DNA from: Muricea muricata
Lineage: Eukaryota; Cnidaria; Anthozoa; Malacalcyonacea; Plexauridae
Direction: 5' to 3'
Assembly: GCA_963855995.1 (NCBI GenBank)
Contig: OY979730.1
Location: forward strand, 4,847,341-4,911,340
DNA: 64,000 nucleotides
The notes below the pieces were generated by a model that saw nothing but the letters and a program-made list of their open reading frames with translations, made no database searches and was not told the DNA's origin. Of the stretch, positions 25,132 to 37,243 are shown in pieces (the first letter of the stretch is position 1; every line of letters begins with the position of its first letter). Both the position numbers and the translations under genes were made by a program.

Positions 25132-25563
25132 AGGGAGGCAGAGGTAATTTTATCTACCTTCTCGAGGGGCAAATCCATTTTGCACTTAAATTGTCTTTTT
25201 TTGCATGATGCCTAATATAACAATTCTGAATGTTGTTTGGCCCGATTTATATTGTGGGCTTCGATCAACACATTTTTCTTTAGTTTTTTTATAAAACTAT
25301 TATGCGGTCAAAAATAGCAAACTTTCAAGCTTAAGTGGTTTTTCCTAGAAATAATTAAATCTAAACTTTCGCCTTTTGACAATAATATAGTTTCATGGAA
25401 AATTTAGGGGGAAAACGCGTTGGCTGGAGCCCACAAGAAATTTTATCGCGTTCAACATGCAGAAATATATTTATTATATCTAAAGATAAAATATAAACTT
25501 AAAATGAAACTGCCCCTCGATGTGATAAGTAAACCTGTATTTTTGTACCTCTGCCTCTCTGAC
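25132..25563. repeat. MITE of about 430 bp with purine-rich TIRs
   Basis: The left end AGGGAGGCAGAGGTA and the adjacent CTCGAGGGGCAAATCCATTT pair with the inverted right end: AAAATGAAACTGCCCCTCGA, then TACCTCTGCCTCTCT. The TIRs are about 50 bp with small indels. No ORF inside. Confidence 0.65.
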
Positions 25564-25973
25564 AACAATGGTTACTGATACCAGGATCCTAAATAAACAA
25601 TAATCCATCATCCTTTGCGCCCTCATAGTTCCTAGTTTTCACTTTTGGTAAGACAGCCTTTGCTGTAATAGCTGTATATTGAAATACACAAACTAAAACA
25701 GCACGGTGGGTTAAATTTCAACGCTAGACCAGCTTTGAACAACTGACCCCATGTATCTAAGTGGAAATGAAGTAATAATTACAATGTAAATTTAAGGCGT
25801 CACACACGTCAATGAATTTATACACGCCATGCAATTTTCTATCCCTGAGGTCGGAAATTTGACCTTTCCAACCAGCAACCGCTGCAAGTGCTCATGGGGC
25901 ATTTAATAACAAGCTGTGAGACCTTAGGAATTTGATCATGGACTGCGATTTTTTGTTCATTTTTCTGTAAGTA

Positions 25974-26560
25974 ATGAATATCTTTAGTTTTCTTTATTTT
26001 TCTGCTGTTAGAATTAAAAATAATAAATATCTACCTAAAATATGTCGTCCAAATATGTATAAGCCAATCCGTACACGTCTTGTCGGAGACTTTCAAGTTT
26101 GTGTCCCCGCGGATGCGGCATTACGCATGTTCATTATGCAGGTTGTGGCCAGTAGAAATACTGAACTGGTTGATCCGCCATTATTCTGGCCAGTCAATTG
26201 CATAAAATTAGGGCGGGGCATGTTGAACTACTGTTTATTGTCTGTACTGTAGTTAGGTGGTCGCGTATCTAACTTTTTGCTGCCGAGCACAGCGAGGCAG
26301 CACACTATTCTTGACGCCATTCGTACCAGTCCCTTGCCCGAGCTATATAATGCCAAAAAAATCTCGATTTTCAATCGATTCGGATGGATGTTAGTTGGAT
26401 TGCGCAATAATTACAAACGTCCGTTGCGCATATTCAAATCTTCAACGTCCGCATCAAACTACTGTCACAAAATAAATATTTTTTGCTATTTTGTGCCACT
26501 GTGGCCTGTTAAAAGAAGACTTGCCATACAGCTGCTTTCAGGTGAGTTTATCAATGCTTT
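25974..26560 (+). other. Possible transcribed 5' region with a doubled splice donor
   Basis: This block is less AT-rich than its surroundings. It ends in CAG|GTGAGT, a consensus 5' splice site, duplicated by the 22-bp tandem repeat at 26534-26577. Open frames 25974-26252 and 26277-26567 show no recognisable domain. It could be a promoter plus first exon, but no matching acceptor could be assigned. Confidence 0.25.
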
Positions 26561-26577
26561 CAGGTGAGTTTATCAAT
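26534..26577. repeat. 22-bp tandem duplication carrying a 5' splice-site consensus
   Basis: GCTTTCAGGTGAGTTTATCA plus two more bases occurs twice, exactly. Each unit holds CAG|GTGAGT (exon ends at 26541 or 26563). Confidence 0.85.
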
Positions 26578-27580
26578 GCTTTGTTGACGTTTTTCGAGTG
26601 TTTTACTGATGAATCGAAGGTCGATTTTCGTATTGTTATTCGAGATCTGACATAATGACACTGCTTTTAATTCTTTATTTATAGGCTTTTCTGGTCCAGA
26701 AATTTGGTAAATTATTAAATATGTCCCAATCAGTTAGGTATGTACAGTGTATGTAGTTTTTTCATCTAATACTGCATCTTGTCTATTATTTAGATTTCTC
26801 CCAGGACAAAATTGATCATTCTATACAGACTATATACAGTATATAAATATATATACAGATTTTGTTGAATACAATGTTTTAATATTGATGGATTATTTCA
26901 TTCTGCTAGTGTACATCAAGGCAATGACCTTTTTAGTGTGTATTCTCGAGGCTGTCAATGTGCTTTCATGTTTTATCAGTGCTTCTTGAATACAGTGCAA
27001 AATAACCCAGTGGTTGCGTGGTCAAAAACCACATTAGATGATGTCGTGTACAAGGGAAAAGCATGTATTTAGCTTTAAATAATGACTTAATAGTACCAGA
27101 CCAGGGGTAGACCTTTTGTTTTTAAGTAACTTACTATCAGTTGTTTAATTTACATGTTACACCAACATAACCGATAACTTTTCTTACGAGATATGTCAAT
27201 CTGTGATGGACACATTTATCGATCCAACTGGAGACGAAACGCCCACTGAGGCACAAACTATTATTGATCCAACCATAGTGGTGGAGCTGATTGAGGCACA
27301 AACTATGGTGGTGTGTGTGGTGTTGTGGTGACCACTGTGGAGGCCAGGGCTCAAGCCCAGGTTGGACCTCTATTCAAGGTCTTAAATTAATTGATCTGAT
27401 TTATACTAGAGATGGATGCCTCATTAGTCTGATAGACCATCCATCTTAGTATAAACACATGTCAAACTGTCCAGATGAACTATGTTAATCTCCTTGGAAC
27501 TTGTACTTGTTCCTTCCATATTGCATTGTTTCAAATTCTTTTAAAAACTCTGAACAGACGAACTATATTGAAAGTTCGTC

Positions 27581-27730
27581 TTGACTGATTTCTATTTATT
27601 TAACTCGCATGCCAGAGACTTACATGGCATGCCTGATCCTAATGGCACTGCTGTTCTCATGAAATTTAAAAATATTCTAAACTTAGAACAATATTTGTAT
27701 TCTGTTTCAGCTTGCAATTCTGACCAATGT
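27581..27730 (+). pseudogene. Fragment of a transposon-type cysteine-protease-like domain
   Basis: The frame reads DFYLFNSHARDLHGMPDPNG followed by TAVLMKFKN and LEQYLYSVS. This resembles the 'FDSHSRD...G..NGTAVL..F' block of the herpesvirus-tegument-type (peptidase C76-like) domains that occur in invertebrate mobile-element proteins, where the His of the DSH box is catalytic. Here the Asp is Asn. The frame then runs into unrelated Cys-rich sequence and a stop at 27830. No upstream Cys box was found, so it is a remnant or an isolated exon. The family call is from memory of the motif. Confidence 0.35.
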
Positions 27731-28119
27731 GAAAAGTGCAATATTAACTGCTGGATGAAACCAAATGGTTGTTACAGTCAAAATAACATCTGGATATATC
27801 AAATTGTATGTAATGGGATGTATTGCTATTGAAACGATAATTGTGATTTTCAGCAACACATTGTGTAATGCCAAGATATTTCACATCTGTATATGTACAG
27901 TACCCTAACAAGTTATTGGAGAACTAGACATTGATCTTCAATCTACCATATGGATGTTATGAAGATACCTTATTGGCAAGATACTGCATAGCTGTATATG
28001 TACAGTACCCTAACAAGTCATATTATTGGTCAATGATGTACACTACAGACTAAATGAATATTTACCATCAGTTGTTTATTGTTACATGTTATACCAACGT
28101 AACCGATATATGTCATCCA

Positions 28120-28212
28120 AGGTAATTTAGTAGTGATGTTAAACAATTTAGTCCAAGGTAATTTAGTAGTGATGTAAAATAATTTAGTAGTGATGTAAAA
28201 CAATTTAATAGT
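28120..28212. repeat. Short tandem repeat, unit about 23 bp
   Basis: AATTTAGTAGTGATGT(A/T)AAA recurs four times with small variations, with GTCCAAGGTAATTTAGTAGT at one junction. Confidence 0.75.
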
Positions 28213-30091
28213 GATACAAAACTTATATCTACAGTGTGTTCACTTCATGATCATAGGAAGGCGGAAACAGACATCCGTCAAACTAGGGTGCCTTCCTTTA
28301 ACATCGCAATAAGTATTTAAAGTTGGGACAAGTTGATATTACAATGTAGTATACTATGTCTAAGTATTTAAAGGAATGTTTATAGATTGTTTTTATATTA
28401 TTCTTGACCGATAACAGTCAATATTTTTTGAAAACTATGAATTTTATGTTGATGTCCAGTGTACTGGACATTGTGCATTTATGGAATCAATATTTTGTGT
28501 AATTTGATACTTTAGTACAGTCTATAATTTTAGTGAAAACAAAAAGTCAAATGGTATATTTCTTGCTATGTTTTCTCAGTGTTATGCTCTTAGTATACCA
28601 TTTTATGTATTTAGGTTATATTGTAGGTCTAACAAACGCTCAAAGTTGCAGATTTCTGCCATATGTAGAGGTTGTGGTCTGAAGTGAGGCTCTACCAGAC
28701 ATTACCACAATTTTGGCAAATGCCATGGCAGTGAAAATTCCCGATTAGCCTGTATTTTATAAATGTGATCATTGGCTTACGTTACAGTCAGTTATTGTAG
28801 CTAAAAAGGTGGGCATGTGGAAAACCATGTTCATATGCATTTTGATTATTTCTTTCCTGTTTTGCACATTGTCCAGTTTACTGGGCAAAATTTTCACAAC
28901 CCCCCTGGAAGATATTTTTTACATTTTTTTACATATTCTTAAAACATGATAGCAAATGAGCATTTTTACTAAATTTCACTAAATTTAATACACTGGAATG
29001 TTCCTGGTACACTAAGGGATAAGGTTTAATTAGCCAAAGTTGACCAAACCTAGCTTGACTTGTATACAACCAAATCAGAATTTGAGGATACTGCCCATCG
29101 TGCCATTTGTAGTGGAGACAATTGAACCACTAATTGATTAATAGTAATTTTTTCATTGGATGCAATTTCCATTCCATCCAATGAGGCAAGAAAAGGTAAT
29201 TATGAATTACGGTAATAAGTGTCAAGGTTTTATTGTCTTCCACAAACGATTGCTGTACAGCGTCGGTCAGTTCGGTTAATCTTTCATGTTTCAAGTCACG
29301 AATGTACCGTCACCTGAACACGAATTTAGAACTGAGACCAAAGAACCGAAAATTCGAGCGCGTAACACTATGGTAACATGGAATAATAACTCTTGGTTTG
29401 TTAAAACATCGGCAGCATTTTCCTTGCGATAGTAACTCCTAGTCTTTAATAATTTTTTTGCATTATTAAGTTTTAGCGTCGCCCGCCGCCACCATGAATA
29501 CTCTTTCCCGTGATGTCATAGACTCATAGATTCCAGTGGGTTGAACTCAGAATCGAGCCATAGTCATCAGAGCGAACACAATGTTCATGATTTGTGCTAG
29601 CCTTGTGTTAGGTAGTAAAAATATGCAACTTCGTATCATTTGCTAACTTTATTACAGCCTAACCACCAATGGGGGCCACCAATACAATTAAGGTTGACCA
29701 AATACGCTCTCTACCTTGCAAAATAAAAAGACAAACACGTTTAAATATCAAAATTTCTTTTTATATGATTGTTGTTCCTAGTGTTTAATTTCTGTTTGAG
29801 GGATTTTTTTTAGGCTAATATTCAATATTTTAATTTCGGTTTCGCTGTGACTAAACGTTCTGTTGAAAATTTACTAAATCGAGAAACAATATTTATCTAC
29901 GTCTGACCGGAGGGCCTGGAACTGAGTAATAATGGTAATAATTGACATTCTTTAAGTTCTACCTGCCACTTTTTTCAAAAATATTCGTATTTTTACTTCG
30001 CTATTACTTTATTACGTTAGAATAATCTAGATAAATTTTAGTTCAGCCAAGAAAAAAAGTAAATGCTACTTTTAGGGAGCCATAAAAATGG

Positions 30092-30163
30092 TGCCGTGAC
30101 CAGGATTCGAACCTGGGTTATTGCGGCCACAACGCAATGTACTAACCACTATACGATCACGGC
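30092..30163 (-). tRNA. tRNA-His (anticodon GTG)
   Basis: Reading the minus strand from 30163: acceptor GCCGTGA pairs with TCACGGC. The D arm contains AGTGGTTAGTA, and the anticodon stem TTGCG/CGCAA encloses TTGTGGC with anticodon GTG (30128-30130). The T arm is CCAGG-TTCGAAT-CCTGG and the discriminator is A (30092). The A box and B box (GGTTCGAATCC) are intact. A T5 terminator for RNA polymerase III lies just downstream (AAAAA on the plus strand at 30084-30088). There is no intron. The extra 5' G of mature tRNA-His is not encoded, as is normal in eukaryotes. It appears functional. Confidence 0.97.
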
Positions 30164-30969
30164 TCAAGCTATTGTATCATGGAAAAAATTATATATAAAC
30201 TAAGCATTATTCAGAAGAGGACAATAATTCTATTTTTTGGACCGAAGTTCAAAAGCAAGATGGCTTACAGTTGAATAAGTTCTTGGCAATAAATGGAGGT
30301 CAAAAACCGTCAGTTTTACAATGGGTGAGTATTAATTCTTTCATTTTCGAACATAATAAAGAGGAGAGTGTAAGAAATATCGGATATCCGAAATATCGAC
30401 AAGATTTATCCATAGAAGAAGTATTGTTTTAGTTTACAAATATTTTTATGACATTCAAAATTCAAACTTTGGTATGAAGCGGTAGCTGAACTTCTTAGCA
30501 GCGACAGGACGGAATTGGAAAGCGTTTAATGTTATTCATTTATTAATGAATAAATTGTTGTCAGTTATTGACCGTTTGCCCTGTCAGAACGAAGAGAATT
30601 TCCAGGTATATAGCTTGGGTAACAAAAATATATATGTTGTATAAGACGTGTATATATGCTTCTATATGGACACTAAATTGTCAAGCAGTAGCTTTTTTGT
30701 TGTGTTGTAGAAGTAATTAAATTACCTTAGATTCTTGTATTAAAGTCAAAGCCCGACATAGTTCAAAACAATTTATGTATCTATTTATATCCTGTGATAA
30801 TATCACTGAGAGTGTCACTATGACAAGGCATCACAATATATTAGTATATATTTTTTACTTCATGTGATGGCTCTATTGTACTTGTATTATCTCGTTTGAT
30901 GGCTCTACTTCTATGGACTTTTGCATTATCTCAGACTCTTCGCTTACAACTATCCACAAGTACTACCTG

Positions 30970-31157
30970 TGTCACAGTGATTTGTGTTTCTAAGTGAAAT
31001 TTGTTTCCCCCTGAATAAGAGCCCCACTATCACAAACACATACAGAATAATCTAGATAGATGTTAGTTCTATAAAAGTTCTGTTTCTGTTTGTGATATAG
31101 TGGGGCTCTTAATCGAGGGGAAACAGATGTCACTGAGAAACACAAGTCACTGTGACA
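30970..31157. repeat. MITE, 188 bp, with long TIRs and CCTG flanks
   Basis: TGTCACAGTGA(T/C)TTGTGTTT on the left is inverted at 31139-31157. A second inverted block (AGAGCCCCACTAT / ATAGTGGGGCTCT) lies inside. CCTG stands immediately outside on both sides (30966-30969 and 31158-31161), a likely target duplication. No coding capacity. Confidence 0.75.
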
Positions 31158-31161
31158 CCTG

Positions 31162-32800
31162 GGTTTGGGCCAGCCGGCCAGGCAGACCCATGGACCAAAA
31201 TGCCACAATCCTGGCCTCTAAATAACAACTTTATGATATCTTGACTGTCAAAAAAACTAACAGAACCTAGTCATGCTTTTGGTACTCGTACCAGGAGGCC
31301 TTCATAAATTTCGCACCCATGGCCCCTGTGATGCAGTGTTACAGCCCTGAAGTGAGTTAGTGAAGATCTGAAATATATCAAGAAAATATAGTAATATTGG
31401 TCATATTTCTATGTGAATGCAAGACTGTCCTCCGGTGGGGGACACTTAAAAACTGAGAAATTGTTGTATAAAACTGAGAAATTGTAGTATTGACCACAGC
31501 AATCAGATACAAATGAAGTTTGTATGTATGCACATCCACTATGGTTACCAGCATTTAAAAATTAGTATCTGAATTTATAAACAAGTAGATGATTTTTAGA
31601 AACCATTCCCCAAGATGTTTTGTTTTGAAATGTTTTTGACTAGCCCTGAATATCTTGTGCACTGTCTAGTCAAGAATAAGCCTAGCAAACTTGATTATTT
31701 GGTGGTTGTTTGTTTATGGTTGTTAGAACTGTTCGTGGTTGTTAGAACTGTTCATGACAGGGGGGTTAGAGACTTAGAATACAATTTTTCCTCATTTTCA
31801 TACACATGTGTGACTGTGTGGTCATACTGATTGCATCATTTGTGAGTACCACTTAAAGCATCATGAATGCAAAACTTATTTATAGATTGCATATAAATTG
31901 CTTCTCCCAAACTAAACAATACCATATTGCTCTCTGACTAGGATAAATGTGCAGACAAGAATGAAAATGTCGTATCTGATTGCATAAGGTAAGAAGACAA
32001 TTGACTTGTTTGCAGACATAAATAAGGTTACAAGGAGCTAACACATTGTTGACATTCTTTAACATTTATGGAATCTGCTGCACAGTTTCTAGTAATATTG
32101 CATGTGATCATTATTATTATAGAGTTTGTCACAAATGTTCACAATAACACATAATATACTTCAGGACAACGAACAACATGCATGACTGAGATTAGAGACA
32201 GGACTCTTGCCCCTACTGATACCTCACCCATATTGATACCTCATCCCATGATATTTAAGATACTTCACCGTAGACAGGCTTGCAGGAGTAAAGCCGTTTT
32301 GTCTCGAGCCAGCTTCAATGCATTCATTTTCACAAGAAGTATCTTTTTAAAAATCCCATATGCAGTATCTACTTAACTATGTTATTTTACTGGGTTTTGA
32401 TTTTGTTGCCAACATTCAATATTGCCTCATTTCATTTTGCATGAAGTCCAACCTTTCAAATTCTGAACAATCATAAAGCTTGGGTACGCTATGTCGTAAT
32501 CAGAGAACAGTAACTGGCCCTGAGTAATTTGGCTGAGTATTTCGCCTGCCTCGTACGATTTCACCTGCACTTGTAAGCTGCTGGTAGCTGGGTCATAGTT
32601 TCTAGCCTTTTCTTATTTTCCTAACTGTGTCATCCTAGTCTACCTTGTCGAATACTAAACTGTTTAGTTTTCAAGGTAAGGTACAGGGCATTAAGTGTGC
32701 TAGCATTTTTTCGTTCTATTGTATTGATGAGAATCTAATTATAAAATAACGGTTGATTGTTTGATTTACGTATTAAATAGCACAAAAACCCCAGGAAATC
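31162..32800. other. Non-coding stretch upstream of the zinc-finger gene
   Basis: No protein-like frame or repeat end recognised. A possible acceptor CCCCAG at about 32790-32795 lies ten bases before the zinc-finger ATG, so 5'-UTR exons of that gene may lie here. Confidence 0.4.
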
Positions 32801-32804
32801 TGGC

Positions 32805-35666
32805 ATGCAAAGTAGCAAGTCCAAATACCAATCAAAAGTCCCAGAAAAGAGTGTTCTTAAATTGAAAGAAAATGGCGCACGAGAATTATCTGAAGTTGAC
32901 GATTTAAACGAACATCCATACGTGTCTATGCATCCAAGCAGAAAAGGGTTTTCGATCCCTGCAGATATCCAGTTGACTTTAAAGCCAGACACCACAAAAG
33001 GTGCCAAGCCTTCCCTGTGTTTGTGCAAACCACCTGCCAAAAGAAAATTTAGCAATGAAAATATCAACCAAAGAGAAGATCCCGGATTTCAGTCAGAGAT
33101 TCGAACGAGAGAACTTTCATGTGTCGAAGAAAACGTTCAAAATGGCGCTAGAAGCCAGGAAGATTATGCACAATTTTACTTGGACATTTTACTCAAGGAA
33201 AGCTCTCGTGCATCTGTAATTCAATACGCTTCGTGTTTGTCAAGTGATAAACAAAAATTAGACACGCAAATCCATGGTGATGAACAATTAAATAGCAATC
33301 AGATACGGGGTAGTAAGAAACAAATTAGCAATAGAGAAAGCGAAAGAATATGTATGCTTGAACAAACTTACGTTACTGGGACAGAAAATAATCAAATCGG
33401 TGATCGACTGATTAGTGACGAACTAAAGGATGGAAAAGAAATAGGTGAGACACAACAACATCGTGACGAAACTAGACGAGACGATGGAAAAATACCGGAA
33501 CATATAAGCCAACAGAAGGTCGCAGATGACAAACAACTAGGTAGAAGCGAGTCACAAGATCAAAGTCCTCCAGCTAAGCATTCATCGCTTTGTGGTGTGT
33601 GTCTTCGGGAATTTTCCTCTGTTTTGAGCTTAGAGAGACATCAAAAAGAAAATGGTCATTATCTATGCAGTTTATGTGGTGAAACTTTGCGAGATGAAAC
33701 CGCGTATTGGATGCATTTAGAAGAGAAATTGTGCAAGAAGGCCGTATGTACATTTTGTGCTCAGAAGTTCATAACCCGGAGCGAGCTCGAAAGCCACAAG
33801 GCAGTGGTGCACCACAAGTGTCTTGAGTGTAACAAACTGTATAACAGTGCAGGTAAGCAAAGTCCGTTTGGGTTTTGTGGGCTGTCTCAATCTGACTGTC
33901 CTAGCTGGGCTCATTCTGTGTTACGGTGATGAAAACTCTAATTTCTGCTCTTTCTAAATGTTGTGGTATTTATTAACAAGCACAAGTTTAATCGAATACT
34001 TTAATGCTTTAGCTAAAATTGGAAGGCGATTCGAGTCAGCCAGACGAGCTCGACTTATTTGAACAGCTGGAAACATTAGTCGAATCCGTATACATAAATG
34101 TGTACATTTTAGTGCAGTTTTCATGGCCAGGACAGTAATAATTACGACTATATTATTTTTCAAAACTCCGCGCTCGTTAGCCATATAACGTGGGTTAGAA
34201 GTCATTAAGTCAACGGCCAATTCTGGATTTTGTAACTTGGATTTTAGATTTTTGAAGGATAACCTTTTTTAATTAGGTGTATAGTTTCGTTTATTGTTAA
34301 AAATTATGCTTCTCAATTGCATTCCAACTTGATGGACTCTTGTTTTTTGTAGAGAAATTGCTGGCTCACAATGAACGTTACCACAGCGCTCCATATACAT
34401 GCCTTCAATGTGGCGAAGAATTTCCAACACGTTCTCTTTGCAAGGAACATGCGACAACTAAACACAAAAAGAAGAAATACTTTTGCCCTGAATGCGGTCG
34501 AGATTTCACGAGATTGAATCTTTTAAACAGACACGCTACCTACACACATAGCGATGCGAGAAATTTCAAGTGTGAGGTAAGCGCACATTGCTTTATTAAC
34601 ATACAATGTGCAGCATGAAAACTTGAACTATAAGGGACCGATATTATAGTTTGCGGCAATGATAGGGGCTGAGTATAGAAAATTATTTGTAAAGTTAGAA
34701 AATGTTTTCGGCACAAAGATGGGGTAAATGTGAAATCTGCCAAATATTGTGCGTCTGTAACAGTTTCAAGTACCTCACTAGCCATGCATGTTGGTGGCAC
34801 AGATCTTTTTTACATTATAATGGTAAGGTAAAGAAGAAGAAATTTTGTTCTAAGGGAAAGTGGAGTTAAAACATTTAGAGGGTTCCTATTAATTTTTTTT
34901 AGCTCCTCCCGGCCTCTCCACTGCGTATGAAAGATAACCGGCGGCTTTTTTATAAGTATTGGCTGTACCGGCAATCGCTGTGAACCTATATATAGATACA
35001 TTGTTTTTATATATTCCAGTCAATCTGCAACTTCTAGTGAGAAGATATTTAAATTGAGGTTTCTTACTCGCGGTCTAGATTTGCTTCAAGACATTCAAAC
35101 GTCCAGACGCCCTAAAGATTCACATGATAACCCATTCGGACAACAAACCTTTCCACTGCGAAGAATGCGGTAAAGATTTCAACCAGAAAATTTGCTACAC
35201 CAAGCATCTCCCGTGCAAAAAGCGAAAAATTAAAACCAAAGGAAAGAAAGCTGTGCCACAGACTATGGTCGAAAAACCAATAAGTCGGGCTGATCATTTA
35301 GACAAGCTGAGTGACACTGATCTTAGCGAAATATTCGAAAGTGTGAGTCCTGCAAACACCAAGAGCGATGTAACAACAAATCCTGAGATTTTAGACAAGA
35401 TGGCCGAAAAAAGTTTCACAGAAATTTTCGAAAATGTGAGTTCTGCAAGGCTGGCTAAAACTATCAAGGAGAAAAGTGTGAATCCAAACACTGAAGAGAT
35501 ATACATGGGTTGCCGCTGTCCGCCGACGTGTAGATGCAAAAAATTTTCGGTTGGCCTAAAAATGCAAGCGGAAGAAATCAAGGGTCCTCTTCTGGACTCT
35601 TCCGAGGAAATTGCATCTCTGTCGTGTTGTTGTGATACTGGGTTGGATATTTATATTTCCGATTAA
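32805..35666 (+). CDS. C2H2 zinc-finger protein, three exons, 619 aa
   Basis: Exons: 32805-33852, 34353-34576 and 35079-35666. The introns are GTAAGC...TTTTTTGTAG (phase 1) and GTAAGC...GGTCTAG (phase 0). The join at 35079 restores FKCEICFKTFKRPDALKIH, a perfect finger, which fixes that acceptor over the nearer AG at 35090. Residues 1-260 are acidic/polar and disordered-looking. Eight fingers lie between about 263 and 470: C263-x2-C, then a C2HC finger ending CX near 310, CTFC, CLEC (split by intron 1), CLQC, CPEC, CEIC and a final CEEC finger of C2HC type. The tail (471-619) has two EIFE(S/N)VS(P/S)A repeats and a Cys-rich cluster (CRCPPTCRCKK; SCCC). Probably a nuclear DNA-binding regulator; the target is unknown. 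The linkers are irregular, not the TGEKP type. Confidence 0.85.
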
Positions 35667-36045
35667 CGTTAGGCTAGAGGAAAAATCTGCTTGACGGCCA
35701 GCCATTTGACCTTGAAATCATAGATGAAGACATTAAAACAAGAGGTTAAGACAACTTGTCGACCTACCAACTCAGAATGTTCGTTTACACGTTCTGCAAC
35801 ATAAATACAATTTATATTATTAAAAAAACTTTGTAGTTCAAATAGCTTCAATTTCAAATCTGTTCAGTTTTTTACACCCTCTACTAGTGTGCGACCCCCA
35901 ATTTCTCGCTACGTCATTACCTGACCTTACATGTACCAGAGTCATATGGTTGGTCTATTAAAGCTTTAGTTTAGGTAAAAGGTTGAGTTTTTTCCGTGTA
36001 GTTGTCGAACAAAATTGAACAATATTAAGTGAATGCATGTTGCAG
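35667..36045. other. 3' flank of the zinc-finger gene
   Basis: Probable 3'-UTR and intergenic DNA. No clear AATAAA signal was found close to the stop codon. Confidence 0.4.
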
Positions 36046-36049
36046 TAAA

Positions 36050-36216
36050 GCCTATTTTGCACTTGGCAACTTTATTAGTGCGTCACGAAGCGAAAACAAG
36101 AATTCGGCAACGTGATTATGGTTAACATTGGTTGGTGAAAAAATTCGCCGCGAACAAGTAGAAACCGTTCCTACTTTTTCTGGTCGCGCGAACAATTCGC
36201 CAAGTGGAAAACGGGC
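36050..36216. repeat. MITE with TTAA-like flanks
   Basis: The left end GCCTATTTTGCACTTGGCAA pairs with the inverted right end TTCGCCAAGTGGAAAACGGGC. The flanks are TAAA (36046-36049) and TTAA (36217-36220), so a TTAA duplication with one mutation is likely. An inner inverted pair (CGCGAACAAGTAG..., ...TTCTGGTCGCGCG) strengthens the fold. Confidence 0.65.
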
Positions 36217-36503
36217 TTAAGACTGCCCTGTAGTACCTACTATTTGTAAATACCTTATTATAGGAAATTGACGACGCACTTTATGAACCCGAGATAAATT
36301 AAAGCGACATCAAATTAACGCGTATTGCTTCTAGATTTTTCAAAACACGATTATATTAACGAAAATCAGGTGGTTGACAAATTAATGAAATTTACGCGAT
36401 ACGAAAAATATAAAAACAACGACAACGTTAAACAAAAATGAAACGAGAAACTGCCGTAGGTACAATGATAGATCAAAACGTCAATACAGTAATACAGTAA
36501 TAA

Positions 36504-36642
36504 CAGGGATGCCGAAAGTTATTCGGGGCATTGGGTGCAGTTTGTTAACAAAAGTAATAACATAACATTGTTTGTTAACAACATAACGTTGTAAATGCAA
36601 AAGGCAACGGGTGCAACTGCACCCGTGGTTCCGGCATCTCTG
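36504..36642. repeat. Small MITE with CAG(G/A)GATGCCG ends
   Basis: CAGGGATGCCGAAAG at the left and CCGGCATCTCTG at the right are inverted. GGGTGCAG and CTGCACCC form a second inverted pair inside. No target duplication could be recognised. Confidence 0.55.
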
Positions 36643-37240
36643 AGCTTAGCATTCCATTAAGCAAACGGGTCTCGGTGAACTCAGTGCAATAAGAGGAATA
36701 CTGATGTTTTTAGTTTACGTTAATATGCTGTATTTTGATATTGAAAAGGTCTTTTTAATTAGTGATAAATAAAAATTATGTACTTAAAATTAACGATGAC
36801 GTAAATTAACATTAATTAAATAACGCGAATTTTTAAAATTTGCGTTGATAAAGTGCATTGTTCATTTCCTACAATAAGGTAGAATATAGCAGAACTATAA
36901 TTTCCAATTAATCATCTTGGCTTTTTTTTGTTTCAACGACAGTGTATATATGTACGGGTAAACAATATGGTTTTGAGTGCAATTTAGAGAATAAAAGTTC
37001 ACTATTTAAGTGCAAATACTTTTATATCGGAAAGCGTGCACGATCTCTATAGATTGAACTGATTGAAATTCAGTTGTCTTCTGTAATACAGGGTGTATCA
37101 AAAAAAAGTTTACAGTTGGGAAAAAGTCGAAAAAATAATCAGCGCACAAATAGATGTAATTTTTGCCGATGGGAGAAATATTTCATTATATGTGAACCTA
37201 ACATTTCCACACTTAATAAACGCAATGAATTAGTATCTTC
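36643..37240. other. Non-coding stretch
   Basis: No supported gene. ACAGGGTGTATCAAAAAAAA near 37088 resembles a transposon terminus, but no partner was found. Confidence 0.35.
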
Positions 37241-37243
37241 ATG

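Larger units (their letters stand above)
26640..29480. other. Mostly non-coding stretch with short repeats
   Basis: Holds direct duplications: TGTATATGTACAGTACCCTA (near 27890 and 27990); a block with GTTACACCAACATAACCGAT and its variant (near 27155 and 28086); and the array at 28120-28212. A palindrome GTCCAGTGTACTGGAC lies at 28455-28470, with an imperfect echo near 28870. Apart from the fragment at 27581-27730, no protein-like frame is seen. Confidence 0.45.

Noticed and set aside
28120-28212. CRISPR-like array
   Set aside because: The repeat is short, variable and contiguous, with no spacers of constant length, and the window is eukaryotic.
29485-29529. Perfect Kozak context GCCGCCACCATG opening an 11-codon frame
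   Set aside because: The frame ends after eleven codons and no splice donor or longer frame follows. Probably chance.
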